Below, piece by piece: positions 21,992 to 35,322 of a stretch of 64,000 bases of DNA (position 1 is the first letter of the stretch; each line of letters opens with the position of its first letter). This DNA is from Phallusia fumigata (lineage: Eukaryota; Chordata; Ascidiacea; Phlebobranchia; Ascidiidae). The translations under genes and the position numbers were made by a program. The stretch lies in assembly GCA_008931825.1 (NCBI GenBank), contig QXVZ01004525.1:4263-68262 (forward strand), read 5' to 3'. The notes under the pieces were generated by a model, which ran no database searches, was not told where the DNA came from, and saw only the letters and a program-made list of their open reading frames with translations.

Positions 21992-24900
21992 ATGCGTTGT
22001 GCTCCGCCATTTTGCGTCTGCCTTTTGTTGGCTTCGATCTCTGGAAGTTTTGGAAACAGTGAGTAGTTTGTCTTAAACTAATAATAAATGTGTGCAATGG
22101 TATATCTGGTCAACCAAAGACATCAAGTTTATAATTTAAACCTAATCTTTACACTTCTAAACTAAATAATGTTTAAAATTCACGTGGATTGAAGGCGGAG
22201 CAATTCTAACGGACAAAACTGCGATAAGGATTTTTATGGGTCGAGCGCCTCAAACCATTGCATCAAGTGCTCGCCATGTTTAATAGCTGCCTTAATTGTT
22301 CTGTAAGATGTATATCTTGTTTAACGCAAATGTGGTCGCCACCTTAACCAACATAGCATATGTTTAGAGCCAAGTGTTGAAGTGTCATCGATACATTCAA
22401 ATCGAATTCAAATCCGCTTGGATCCCTATGGGGATTCAGCATTTGAATGCGTCGAAAAATACAACGAAGATATTCGAAAAACTGGAGCCAATATCACAAC
22501 TAAATATTTCTATGTGAGTATAGCCTACGTTATATTTTATTCAGGGTGTAACACTTCATGTAGAATATTTTCAATTTTTACGATAATGACCGGCTGTTGA
22601 AAAAAAAGAGTTTGGTTTGGTTAAGACAACATGTTTAGTGACAAATCTAGTTTCAGTTCCAGCTTACGGAAATAGCTGCGTATGAACAACACCAAGGGAA
22701 AAAAAACTCAACCTATATACCGTTCTCTTTTGAAATGCAATTAACAAATGTTTACCGTTAGAGCGCGTAATACAATAGCGCACATTTTTTAATTTTTTTT
22801 GCGGAAAACACTATTGCTATATACTTCAGAGTTATTTTGCGAGTTATTAATTTTAATAATGTTCTTAAATAAGCGCTTTATTTCTTAGTTATGGCCGGGT
22901 CTATAAGTTGTCGAAAATTTCCACAATTTTGTTTACAGATAGAAGACTTGAAGCCTAATACCTTTTACAACATTCGAGCCAGGATCAAGCTTGCCTCGGG
23001 AAACTACTCCGAATATTCGGACTGGATTTTTACACGAACAAGTATTCTTGAATCAAATGTTTTGTTTTTCCCCATAATTACTAAATATGCATGCAACGTG
23101 ATTACATGCTAGCGTTTCCGAAATGTCGTTATTAGCGTTTTGGTCTTTTTACTTGTTTGCTTGTGGTGCTTTTGGCATATTGTTGAGTGGTCTGTACGAA
23201 AGTGTTTACATTTCTACACATTGCTAATTAGATGGACAGTTGCAAGCACATTTTGAATTTAAATTTATCAAAAACTATGCACAAAAACAAATTTTAACTG
23301 GGACATTTTTTGTGGCACGCTTAGGACCAAACTTCTGCCTTGTACAGTTAGACTGATTTAAGTTTAATGACTAATTACTTCACTGCTGTCACCAAACCAG
23401 CACAACTATAATTCATTAGAGTTCATTTAGTCTTGCTACTCACGAATCACGATAAAACTCATGTGATCTTACAGTTCCTGAATCACGTAAATTGATTTGT
23501 TCTTCCAGCTCCTGGTCCAGCAACTTTCAAATATCTCTCACGACAAACTTTCGTGATCCTGCTTCTTGAGCAAATCCCGGGAGCCACAAGATGGGAGGTT
23601 CGCTATTCGTCGCTTAATAACGATCTGCCCCACGTCACAGCGCCGAACGTCAACATCACCAGCAGCTACTACGTAGTGGTGTAAGTAAAATCGGCCTTGA
23701 AATAGATTTATAGTTCCAGGTATATACTTCGATTACAAGTTTTTTAAGTTTTCATTTCGGTTACGAATATCATAGTCAAAAAGGTTATCTCGTTTATGGG
23801 GCCGTTGTTATTTTTATCCTCGGCGGAACAACGCCTGAATGCTTTATGCTCGCAATGAGTCCCTTAAAACTCTCTACCTAGCGAACACAAAGAAATCGCG
23901 CTAACCACATCAAATGATTTCGTTGAATTTTCCCTCCGCAATTTAATTTAGCTGAAATTAAAAAGCGACCAACTAATTTGGTTGTGGCTATAAACGCCGC
24001 CTATTAGTGTATTGTTTACTAAAAAAATCAAGGTGTAGAAAGGATAAAAAACTCAATGTTGCTTTTAGAAAATCAGGAAAGACCTAATTGTTCGTTTTGC
24101 AAGTTAATCGATACGAATAGATACAATACAATGCAAAACTACTTACTGTACATTTTTCCTGTTGGTAGGAATAATAAAATCTTTTAATCACATCTTTTGT
24201 CAACAGGATTCGAAATCTGTGGGCGAACCACGTTTACAGCTGCTCTGCTCGGGTTTCGCAAATTGCTCACAAATCTAACTATGACGAGACTGAAAGCAAT
24301 TTCGGATATCCTTTACATTTTATCACAAGTAAGTACAGACTTTTGAACACGGCTAAAAAACTGGAGTTTTCGAAAATGTTGCAAAAAAGTCTATAAAAAT
24401 GCACCTATACTTTTCTAAATTAAAACAAGGAAAGTGCGGTTATGTTTTGATTTAGAAACATGTGTTGTAAAAGTTTTTTTGTCATAAACGATATTCATTG
24501 GAATTTAACACTTCAATAACCTAGGTACTTTTTGACACAGTTTCGTTCACCAAAAGACGAAATCAGGTGCAAAAGAGTTAAGGCATAGGAAAAGACGATC
24601 AAATTTTCCGTCGCAGGGCCCTTCTCCTTAACTGGACGCGTGGTTTTCGCAAACGTCCCCTACCAGACGAAACCGTCCACCCAGTGGCTTGGCGACATTG
24701 AGACACAACTTGCTGGTGCGTACCCGGGAAATTTGAAGGTCAACATCATAGAGGTGGAGAACAGTACCGATGGAAGTGCAATCGTTCACCACGAAGTTTA
24801 TCTCAGCGAGAGGAACGCCAGTCACATTGACGTCACAAACTATCGTTTAACTGAAAATGCCGAACTTCGTAACCCGATTTTGTACTTCCAAGGTAAGAGG

Positions 24901-27900
24901 GGGCGACTTTTAGTTTTTGAATTATATACTTATATTTTAGAATTACAAAAATTGTTTATCCTTGTTTTGCATACCTATGAAATTCCTACAAATCGTTTTA
25001 GGCGTTTTGGAACATTGAGAAACCGTCTTACGTTTGCCATTATTAATTGGCCAAAACCTTGCTTGACGCCTATTTAATTACACAAAAGATATCAAACTGA
25101 ATTTTAATGTTTCAACTATATGTCAAACATAAAAAATCTACCTAACATTCGTGCAAACGTTTTTCATCAATGCAGGTTCAGAAGGGAAGGCCTACTTCTA
25201 TGGGAACACTACTGGAGGCAGGTTTCAACTTTACCCAATCTACCCCTCCCTGGACAACTGCTCGTGGTCTGACACCAGAAACTGGTCGATAGTCAGCTTC
25301 GACGGCGGTCAGGCGGCAAATATAACTCTACCCCATTCCGCGGCTGGCGAAACTACAAATATTCACTTTCGGGGAAGAGGTAGAATGGAAGTTTTGTGTT
25401 GAAGTTTGTTTTACTGCAAAGTATTATTTCCAACAATTTTGTTACACATTTTTTGCCCGACGTGCTTGCGAAAATCGACAGATATCCGTTGAATATTTTT
25501 GAATCAAAGCTAAACGTCACAAAATGTTTCACCCGCATTTTGTTTCAAATAAGCAAGGGGTTGTTCCTTATGCGATGACGCAAATGTGACAGAGGCTCAA
25601 CGTTTTTTTACCGTCAAAATTAGAAAAAGTTTTGCCCGATTTTAAGTGTATAGGGTCAATGGCATTTTGTTAAACAAGGACTGATATATGTGCTACTGGC
25701 TTTATGTTGTGTACTGATGCTTTGTCCTGAAAAAAAGTTTTGTTCTGTTTGATGTTAGTTTGCCCTTGAGTTTTACCTTCCAAAATTGCAGAGCTTTTCG
25801 TCGAGGGCAAGCTGATGTGGAAATTTCCAGAGAACACAGTGAGCGTTATCGGGCACAGCTACTTGGTGAAGTACTGCCGAGCAGACACAAACAACACGCG
25901 GGTGTACAGTCGAATTTACACTGCAGCTAATGCAAGCATCGAAAACCAGTACACAATCGTTTATTCGACAGGTATAAGAATGTTTAGTACTGTAATTTGG
26001 CCCAAACAAACGACGTCCATGTTTAGTATGACAAAAACATGCAAGTTAAAGGTCATTCATGGTTACAAACCATTTCTGGGTCGTTTTGTATTATTAGCTT
26101 TAAAAGCGCTGGATTCTAATCTAAATCTGCCATTTCTGAAACAGTGATTGAACCTACGAACTGTGGTACACTTGTGATGTCATTTTTTCGTTACTTATAA
26201 ATATCGCCGCTTTGCAAAACATTATAGGTCCCGGGGCAATCCCAAGCAACGATTCCTCAGTTGGAATCAATCCCTTCGCAACATCCCCATCCGGCTACCG
26301 AGTAAAATTCGCGATTCCGAGCATCAGAAGGGCGGTACGATATGAGTTTAACGTATCGAAGGTCGACGATGGAACACTGACAGAAAGCATAAGTGTGCTT
26401 GAACCGGACATTGATAGCTCGACTCACATCAAGGTACATCCGTTTGTAAACTATTGGCTTTGTAACTTGACAGCAAACTACAACTGGAATAAATTGTAAT
26501 CATTTTTTTTCTGAGCGGGCGTTACGGCATTTTTTGCCCTTTTTGTTGTATGGTAGAAGTTCAGAAAAGTGAATTGGACCAATGCCTGTTTTCTTTTTTT
26601 CAATCTTTTTGCTTTTGATTGTTACGCCAAAATTAATTTGATTTGAATGTTGTTGAACTGCTTATTTCTCTTTTTTAATGTTTATGTTTTTAATATTACG
26701 GTAATAAAATGTATTTTTTGTTGTGGATAGGTTGTCACAAACACTGTCTTGCAAAGAGCTTTATCTTACAACCTTTCCATGCAAGTTGCCACCAGATTAG
26801 CCAACGGGTCGATAGTTGAAAGTCCTGTCAGCAGTCTTACGTTCTTTGCAGGTGAGACCTAAAACTCAGTCACTATTTAAAACCACTCTGGTGTTTTAAT
26901 ATGACGTGCATGTCATAGGGATGTTTTAACTTAAAGAGAGTACCTGTATATGAATTTCGCGTTGTTTCAAATTATTAATAGTTTAGTGAGTTATTGCACA
27001 TACCGCATCCATTATACAATAAACTTTATAAACTTCCGCCATGTTTTAGGATTACCGAAGCCCACGGCACACGTCATCGGTGCCTACGTCAATAAGTTCA
27101 CAGTCACGTGGTCTGCAATCAGACGAGCTGCAGGCTACGTCATCATACTCCGTAACGGCAGCGGTGACGTCAGTCAGAATCAGTCTGTCGTCGCAGAAAC
27201 GACCCGGTTTACGTTTGGCAATCAGCCAGGGGAAACTTATAACGCTTCTGTTGCTGCGTTCAATGAGTTTGGAACGAGTTCGTTCTCCGACGAAAAATCA
27301 ACAGGTACCTTTTTGATGCAAAGAAATTCAATTACGCAATTATCGCATATGTTCTGCAGTCTATACCTGTTTATGCGTTTTAAGCAGATAAAATTAAAAT
27401 TTTGTTATCTGCTTTAAATAAAATGATAGAATGATGAAGTTTTTTTTTTAGATACACAATTCACGGTTTAAAATAGTCGCCATATACGAAGATAACAACC
27501 AGTACTTGTCTGTAAAACCATGGAAAAAGGTTTTACACGCGCATACTGGCTGTTATCTTTAAGCAAGTTGTTTTAGGTACCCGGTAAAACGCATTTTAGA
27601 TTCGAATAATTTGCGATTAGAATCTTATAAAGTCGATATTCTATATTAAGAATGCGCCCCAGTAGCGCTAAAATACTTTTTCAGGTTTTTTAAAACGGAA
27701 TTCAACAAACGACCCTGCTTATTTAGACAAGGCCTTGGCGGCAACCAACATCTTTATTTTTGTTTCCGTGTCAGATTTTTGGAGATTCACAGATATTAGA
27801 AACAACAGTTTCTTATTGAACTGGGACGATCAAAAAATCCCGGTAGACTACTTCCACGTCGCCACCAACTTGTCGACATTCGCAACGATTTTAACCCGAA

Positions 27901-30900
27901 ATCACTCCGCTACTCTCTCTGGGTTGCGCCCTGGAACTCTGCACCGCGTCACAGTGCTTTACAACAGCACTGAAACTTCTTCAGAGGTTTTGTTCCAGAC
28001 TTCACAATACACAGGTTAGTTTAAAACAAGTGCGTTGTTTACATAAAACCATGTGACTTGCTAGCAGTGTGTTGTGCATCGTTGTTATATAGAGTCATAG
28101 TAGATGCGAGTCATACGGCATGTTCGAATACAGTCTTAGTCTAAAGTTTGCTACACAAAAATCTTAACTGCTTGGTATTGGCAAACCTGTTAAACCAATC
28201 CTAATGCCAAAGTCAATGCAAATCATTGGTCTAGCGCATTTTTTCTCAAACTTTTTTAGCCCAAGGACCTTCGAATTTTTTTCCGAGGACCACCAAATAG
28301 AATTCCATTCTAACATAGGCGATTTTATTTACCAGTGCCTGGTTTAAGTCATCTATTCGCGGACCACTACGAGGGGACGGCCGACCATTAGTGGTCCACG
28401 AAACACACTTTGAGAATCCCTGGTCTAGCGGTTTCGAGTTAAAGTCCTTGTGCTTGGTGATTTGAGTCAACTCGACTTATTACACTTTCGTTTTTGAGTT
28501 AAATCCATATGTACGGAAACGCATACTTAGTGGCATTTAATGTATTTCCGGATTGGCGACAGGATAGTTTTTTTACGACTTTGTGACTCCAGTAGTTTAT
28601 TGTTGTTAGAAAACTCTGGGCGTGTTGAATTCTGTACTCAAATTAAAAGTTTAAAGCAGCATGTCGATATTTTGTTTTGTCACACATCTTTAGCATCGTT
28701 TAACTGGGGCACATATCATTTTCAAACGCTATAGTCGGCACGCTGCCGCTAGTTGGCAGACAAGATCATTTTATTTGGATAATGCCAACACTGCAAACTC
28801 GTGTAACACAAAGGTTTATCGTTTTGGTGTTTTCTTTGAATGTCTTTGGTAACAAATCAAATCATAAAACAGGTGAGTTTTCTAAAAATTACCCACGGCA
28901 CTGGTTTTGTGAGGTCGAGAATACGCATTTTTTACGTCCGAAATTAATCTTTCATAATCTTCACAGTTCCTGCCATTCCGACCAACGTATCAGCTTTCTT
29001 CAACGAAACTGACCTCAGTGTGGAAATCTACTGGGACCGCATGAGGGGAGCGGATAGCTACGAAGTAGTATTCGATCTGGCGCCACTTAAGCCCAGTCTT
29101 AGTCCTGTGACGTTGAACGTAGCTACTCACAAGGTGACATCCGTTTCCGTTGACCAGAACTACGCTGTCGCGGTGAAATCGGTAAACAAAGGTGGAAAAA
29201 GCGAAGCAGCGGTAATTGAAATATCAACAGGTAAAGTAAAGGGGTTTCACACACAAAAACGTTAAGGCTGATTCACACCAGATGCGTTTAACGGCTTGCG
29301 GTACGGTTTTTTGATCTCGCGGCAAGCAGCGGGGCATTTACACCAGCCACGACCCAAGTTTATCTATCAGACACGGCTAAAGTGTTTTATGTTTGATAGA
29401 TAAACTTTGCTTGCCGCGAGATCAAAAAACCGTACCGCAAGCCGTTAAACGCATCAGGTGTGAATCAGCCTTTAGGTGTTCTAGATTCTAGAATATCAGG
29501 AAACGCCGAGTTTTGGGGACCTCAATAAAATAGTTTACAGTAGTTGGCCTGTGATTGGTCAGAATTTACCCTTCAGCTGACTATAACTTTTTAAACTAAT
29601 GGTTTTCAACTTGATTTTGGGCGCCGCGTGCTTTTTTAGCATCACCCTAGAGTTTATCCTTTTTACGTAACTCACTGTCAGGACATGAATGCAACATGAG
29701 GCTTATACACCTTATAAAACGCAAAATTCTGGAATGAGCGTCGTTGAAGAAGTTAGATAAAACATTTTTTGAGAAGAATTTTTCCGTTACTTTCCCGTTT
29801 TGTCGACACGAAACACAACAATTTTCCAGTAGAGTTTGGAGTTATACTTTGATTTAAAGTATTTCTGACAAGTATAAGTTAAAATTTTCCATGTAAAAAA
29901 GATTTGAAATTTGTGATATAGCCCCTGCAAATCCTAGTAACCTGAAGTATGATGACATCACAACTACGTCAATTGCGGTTTCTTGGCAACCACCGAAATA
30001 TAACGGGCTAGTCGAATACAGGTAAGAAATCATGCTTTTAAGACAAGGTTTAGAACCACTGGTCTACCTAAAAAAATACTACACATATTAAAAATAAGTT
30101 TACTATAAAGTGGAAATTCCTTTCTTTAACTCATAATGTTTCTCCCTGGGGAGGAATTGCTCCAAACGGTTCAAACAGAATATGAAACTACTATGTCGAA
30201 ACTGCATCCAGGCTAACTCTGCACAAGGAATCCCAGCTGCTAAAAAACGTCACCTTGGCAACAAGCAAACACAACTTCGCAGCGTTGCTACCCGGCACTC
30301 AATACGTTATTAAGGTTGCAACTATCAGCTTTTCACGTGGAACTAACCAAAGAAGGATCCTAAACGAAAAGGGGGCGCCCAAAATAGCTGTAACAACTGG
30401 TACGTGCAACAGTTTGGTAACGTTTTAGGCAATGAGCACTTAATCTTAGATCTGTGCAAGAATTTGAAAGGCCAAAAATAGTTAAATTTAAAACACAATA
30501 GCCGGGGAAGTTGTATATAGTGAATGCATTGTATTGCAGTTATGATTTTTTATTCTTCCTATCTTAAAAAAGAGTTGTTTTTTTAATGTGTAGCAAAAGC
30601 ATTAGTTGGAAATAAACATTAAAATACAATTCTCTGCAAAAGTCAATTGGTGAAAAAAGTTCATGCTTTTTTTTGATTATTAGTAGAAACTAAAAAACGT
30701 TTAGCGCAATCAAGTCAATTTGTATTCAAACAGTGCCCAACGCTCCGACAAATCTTGACATCGGAGGCTATGACATAACCAGTCTTACAGTGACGTGGGA
30801 TGTGTCGGTTGGTGCGACGTTATACACTACTGCAGTTGAATCGTTTCAACATGGAAAGCTACTGAGCAAACAAAACTTTAACGGAACCAGTAGGTTGCAA

Positions 30901-33900
30901 ACAGTCCTGATTTTTTATTTGTTTAACATGCATTATTCTTTGGTGCCGGTCTTACGTATTTTTGATGAGTGTAATAATTTAAAAACATCTAAGCAAGGGC
31001 GTTATAGCCACTGTGACGTCAAAGTTTATGGTGGGTCATCCCTGAAAAAAATATCCGAGTTGTACTTTGGGGTAGTTTACCCTTTGAAATATTTGGCATT
31101 CCCAGAATTTTGAGTTGGCTGCGTCTCAGTCTATATAATGTACACAATTCGTGGTTTTTGAATAGTCTCAATAGGTTTAAACTGACCGATGATGACAGCA
31201 GCGTTTGTCAAACCATAGATAATGTTTCACAAACCTATTAGTTAAAAATGTCAAAGTAAAATCTTTTGGGTGCGGGGTAAAATTGAGTATAAGGTGAAAC
31301 GTCTTTTGCCTGCTGTGGTAAACCTATACATGTGAAACAAAATGCTGTTGTTTTTTCAATGCATAACAGCTCAAGCTTATGCAATGTGGGCTAAAAACAG
31401 GGCTTAAAACAAGTCAATGTGAGTTCCTTTTCACCTTATTAGGCCTAGAGATATTTTTTCCATTTCCAAAACTTCAGTCATAAAATTTTCATTTTAGCTT
31501 CGTCGATTTTCGTCCCTGATTTAAACCCAGCAGCTTCGCGCTTCGAGGCATCAGTTTCAGCCGTAAACGTTCACGGATTCCTGAGCGACCCGCAATCTAT
31601 TTCACAGGATGCCGGTCAGTAAGCTAGTGCTGATGCCAATTGGTATAATTATTGTAGGTATGGAAACTTTTCGATTTTTCTTACAGCTGCTCGTAACCCA
31701 GCGAGCCTCCGGTTTAATGACATCACTGCTCACAGCATCTCTGTTTCGTGGAACGCCCCGTTGTTTCAGGGAAACATTAAATACAGGTAGGAATTTGTAC
31801 TCTCTTGAAATCAAATGTGAATTTTATGCTTACGCATATTTGGATATTTTTGACTGATTCATGTACTCTCTTGATTTTGACCACAAGCAAAAACGTGTGA
31901 AAAATATATGATTGTGAGCTGTCGGTAATTTTGTAAGCGGTGTTTTTAAGAGAAACAAATCAACGGTAAATGCATGCGATGGTTAAATTTGAAATTTGTT
32001 ACAATAAAGCCATTTCTGCCAACCATTTTTGATGTATTTCCTCTATGCATATCTTGGAACTTCAATCCTCACCTACTAGAAGAAGTTATATAAAGTGATG
32101 ATAAAAAGGTTTTGAACCAATGGTTAACGTAAAAAGAAAAACATCACTTACCACGAAAAACTTGACTATACAGTGGAAATTTCTCCCTTGTGTTGGGAAG
32201 CGCTGGAATCAAGCAAACTAGAACATGACGAGTTGCGCACTGACCATTTTGTAAAATATATTTCTTTTACCTTCTTACACACGCACCTGCAACAATACTA
32301 AAAACGATCAAACCACTTTGCCAAAGGTTGACGGTGTTTCGCGAAAGCCAGCTGATCAGCAACGTCACCTCTGGACCAGAAACCAAGCACGTGATCAAGG
32401 ACTTGAATCCGGGTCAATCCTACCTCATTCGGGTGGCCACCGTTACCTATATCACTCAACCAAGAACTGGGGTTTATGTGAATAGCGACCGAGCACCACA
32501 AATCAGAGTAACCACCGGTGAGTGGAGGCAATAGCTAGGCCTGCCGAGAATTTTAAAGAGGGGCAAAATCTTCTAGGTTTTGGGGAATGAAACGTGTTTG
32601 GTTGCGACACCGCCTTTGGAATCAGTAAACAACTTCGGGTTGCGTATATTTGTAAAAATATTTAAACAGGAATTGTGCCGCATTTCAACAGGACTACGAA
32701 GAATTTACTTTTTAGGCACTAATGATTGTAGGCTAATTGAAATGTAAACTTGTAAAATATAAACCACATCACTACATCAATAAAACGGCCTAACAAATGG
32801 CGAAGTAAGGAGGCCCGGTAACAAACCGGTTAACTTCAGCTTGTCATAATGTTTTAAACGCCAAAAATTATACGAAATGTACAGGGACAAAATGATATTT
32901 GCTCAAAGTGGATTCGAAAGTGAGGTTTATTTTTCCAACCTACAAACCTGACGCTCTGCTGCTTTTCTTTGCCGACTAAAAACGCAGCTGTACATTGAGA
33001 TGTGTATGTGGATTGATTTTAAACGCAACATTGAGTCCTAAACTGCACAAAATATGGCGGTACTATGCAAACTTGGTGAAAAAAAATTGAATCCACAATA
33101 ATGTGCCTCTTGCGGTGACAGTGCCGGCGACACCTAGTGGAGTGATTGCGACAAACAACGACAGTCACGTGATGATAACCTGGAACGAATCGGAAGGCGC
33201 CACGTCATATCACGTGACTGTGAAAACGAGTAACCCTGACACCTCTAACGTGATATCTACTAACTATACGACTAATGGTAAGACTTGTTAAAGGATTAAA
33301 ATATATTTCTTCGTCATAGGCGAAACAATGTTCATGATTAATCATTTGCTATAGCGTGTAATCCTGGGGTATTTTGTGAAAAAGTTTTTGTTTCTTTTTC
33401 AGACACAAAACTTTCATTAATCAAACAATCCACCTCGTTTTACACTCTCACCGTTGCTGCTTTGAATATTCACGGGTTTGCAAGCTTATCCTCGGACCCC
33501 GTTCAGTTGGAAGGTGAACAATAAAACACGCCAAAACATGATCTACTGGTTAAAAACACACAAAAAAAATCAGATTTCTAGAAAATCTGAATCGACCTCC
33601 ACGTCTAGTTTAAGTTTAATTAAGTCACTTTATTGTCAAAAACATTTTTTTTCGAAAATTACGTACTTTTTGCGTTTCTAACTCTCTTGTATCGTTTTTT
33701 TTAGACAAAAATACGCAAGTTGGACCGGTACCCTGGTGGGCGATTCTTGTGAGCAGTTTGTTCATGTTCGTCATACTCCTTGCGTTCCTTGCGTTTTTGG
33801 TTGCTCGTCATAAACGCAAGACAACGGTAAGTCCATTTCGAGTAACTTCTAAAAACTTGATTTGTTCCGTTGAACGAGACGTTTCAAACTTTGGGCCTTG

Positions 33901-35322
33901 CAAGGGTTGAGTTTTGACTGTCTTACTTTAAAACGTTGGGGAGGTTGTTTTATTTTTATCCTTCGTGGGCGGAACAACGTTTAAATATGTTATAGTCACA
34001 ATGAGTCCACATTAGATCTACTTGCCTCACTGCAGTTCAGTTGCTTATTTTTTCATTTGATTTTTTATTAAAGTTGGTCCATTCAATTTGGTCAACCTAT
34101 CGGGTTCCACTAGGTTTGAGCAATGCCGCGTAAGATTCCTGCTCAAGAAAACACAAGCGACCGAGACCGGTTTTAACCCGCTAAACCTTGCGAGCATAAA
34201 TATATTTACAGTTACAAGGAAGTGTTGTTTATTAGGTGTTAATCACCACCCTGGACAAACTATTTCACCTCGCAGGATTCTGGCATGATCGGTTGCTAGT
34301 TTTTCATGCGCTGTATTAATTGGTTTGACGAACAAGACGTATATGTACGTGTAAGTTATGTACTTTTACAGGTCCACGGGTCCTACACCGTTCAGCCAGA
34401 AAATCAAGCGTACGACTCGGAAATGCTGTCCGACGATCCCAGTGCACATTCAGAAAATGTTGAAACATCATCTGAAGTTCATTCAGAACCCACCTATGGC
34501 AATGTTAACAAGAAACCACGTTCAAAGAGCGACGACGGCTCATCTAATGAAGTGGAATCTCCCGCACCTAGTGACACTGTGTCTAAGGTTGAAATATCTA
34601 ATGATGAAAGTTCTACTGGAATCGAGGCATCTCTCGCCAAAACAGTGGCTGGAAATGAACTTGGAATGTTTACGAAGGACACGGCTGTACTTGTCCTAAA
34701 TGAAGCACCTCTTGCGGAGACGGAATCCGAAGAGCCGTCCCCAGGCGATGAAGTACAATACATCAATCTGCCGGCCAACGAAACACAGATTGCGACTGCC
34801 GAAGGAAAATCGCCTGAAAAGGTAAAGCTTTCCAGCGTGGTTGATCGCGCGAAAACGAAGCTTAAATGGAAAAAGGACAACATTGAACTTGATGGCAAGA
34901 TTGCGGGCGAGGGAGATAATGCGGTAAATGATATTCCAAAACCAAACAGTGATATTGGCACTGATGGAGATGATAAGGACGAAGGCAGCCCGGATAGTGT
35001 TTTGAAAGAAACTGAGTGTACCGAAGATTGTCCCGAAACCTCAAAGTCAACGAAAAACACTGATGGAAGTAATAATGAGCAGAAGGATGATGCAACTGAA
35101 GAAAGCAAGAGCTCCGGAGGACCCCGCGAGTCGGTACTTCTTTTTACAGCTTCCGTGCTGACGGAGTTGGACGAAATAGAGTTCCCTGAGGGGCTTGAAT
35201 GTGAGGAGCTGCAGGAAGGGGAAACTGTGAACCAGTGGAAGGAGAGGCTCAAATTTAGTCTGAAAGGAAAACCGGGAAAACTGCAAATCATTGATCGCAC
35301 GTTTTTCGAAGACCCATTGTAA
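21992..35322 (+). CDS. Single-pass receptor with FN3 domains and a SEA-like module, 1515 aa
   Basis: Seen: 23 in-frame exons: 21992-22058, 22368-22513, 22939-23041, 23509-23680, 24207-24328, 24617-24892, 25176-25379, 25792-25971, 26228-26433, 26731-26851, 27050-27304, 27775-28014, 28967-29230, 29922-30021, 30212-30399, 30734-30889, 31498-31614, 31687-31786, 32327-32517, 33122-33277, 33403-33513, 33705-33826, 34372-35322. Signal peptide at residues 1-21. FN3-like units are encoded by exon pairs or single exons with phase-1 borders (residues 22-203, 296-532 less clear, 533-1158 clear). Exon 6 (204-295) is SEA-like. The membrane segment is near 1171-1191, followed by RHKRK, then a 320-residue Ser/Glu/Asp-rich tail with YGNV and YINL (YxN type) sites. 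Many N-x-S/T sites. Inferred: cell-surface adhesion or recognition receptor. No named orthologue recognised. Confidence 0.85.
27489..27559. repeat. 71-nt two-tier hairpin in an intron
   Basis: The outer arms AAGATAACAACCAGTA and TACTGGCTGTTATCTT pair with one mismatch. The inner arms GTAAAACC and GGTTTTAC pair perfectly around a 9-nt loop, separated from the outer stem by a 7-nt symmetric bulge. It lies between the exons ending 27304 and starting 27775 of the FN3 receptor gene. It could be a structured RNA or a tiny fold-back repeat. Confidence 0.45.
28237..28422. mobile_element. 186-bp hAT-like MITE
   Basis: It is flanked by an exact 8-bp duplication GTCTAGCG (28229-28236, 28423-28430). The right end TTTGAGAATCCCTG is the inverse of CAGGGATTCTCAAA. 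The left end CATTTTTTCTCAAACT is a diverged match. It lies in an FN3 receptor intron and has no ORF. Confidence 0.7.
29265..29471. mobile_element. 207-bp fold-back MITE, copy 1 (TTA target duplication)
   Basis: The arms start AGGCTGATTCACACC and are nearly perfect inverted repeats for about 64 bp around a short centre. TTA flanks both sides (29262-29264, 29472-29474), as in PIF/Harbinger-type insertions. A second copy lies at 62831-63064. It sits in an intron of the FN3 receptor gene. Confidence 0.8.
30040..30165 (+). repeat. Dispersed repeat family 2, copy 2
   Basis: GGTTTAGAACCACTGGTCTACC begins the block and GTGGAAATTCC lies in the middle, matching the copy at 20225-20370. It lies in an FN3 receptor intron just before the exon at 30212. 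Confidence 0.5.
32100..32200 (+). repeat. Dispersed repeat family 2, copy 3
   Basis: GGTTTTGAACCAATGGTTAACG followed by GTGGAAATTTCTCCCTTG matches the other copies. It lies in an FN3 receptor intron. Confidence 0.5.

Noticed and set aside
30181-30211. Acceptor TTCAAACAG at about 30175 for the receptor exon
   Set aside because: It leads to an immediate in-frame stop; the acceptor ending at 30211 keeps the FN3 frame open.
34494-35300. Long minus-strand ORF (268 codons) inside the receptor's last exon
   Set aside because: It is the antisense shadow of the acidic, Ser/Glu-rich tail; the plus-strand frame is fixed by splicing and ends in a proper stop.
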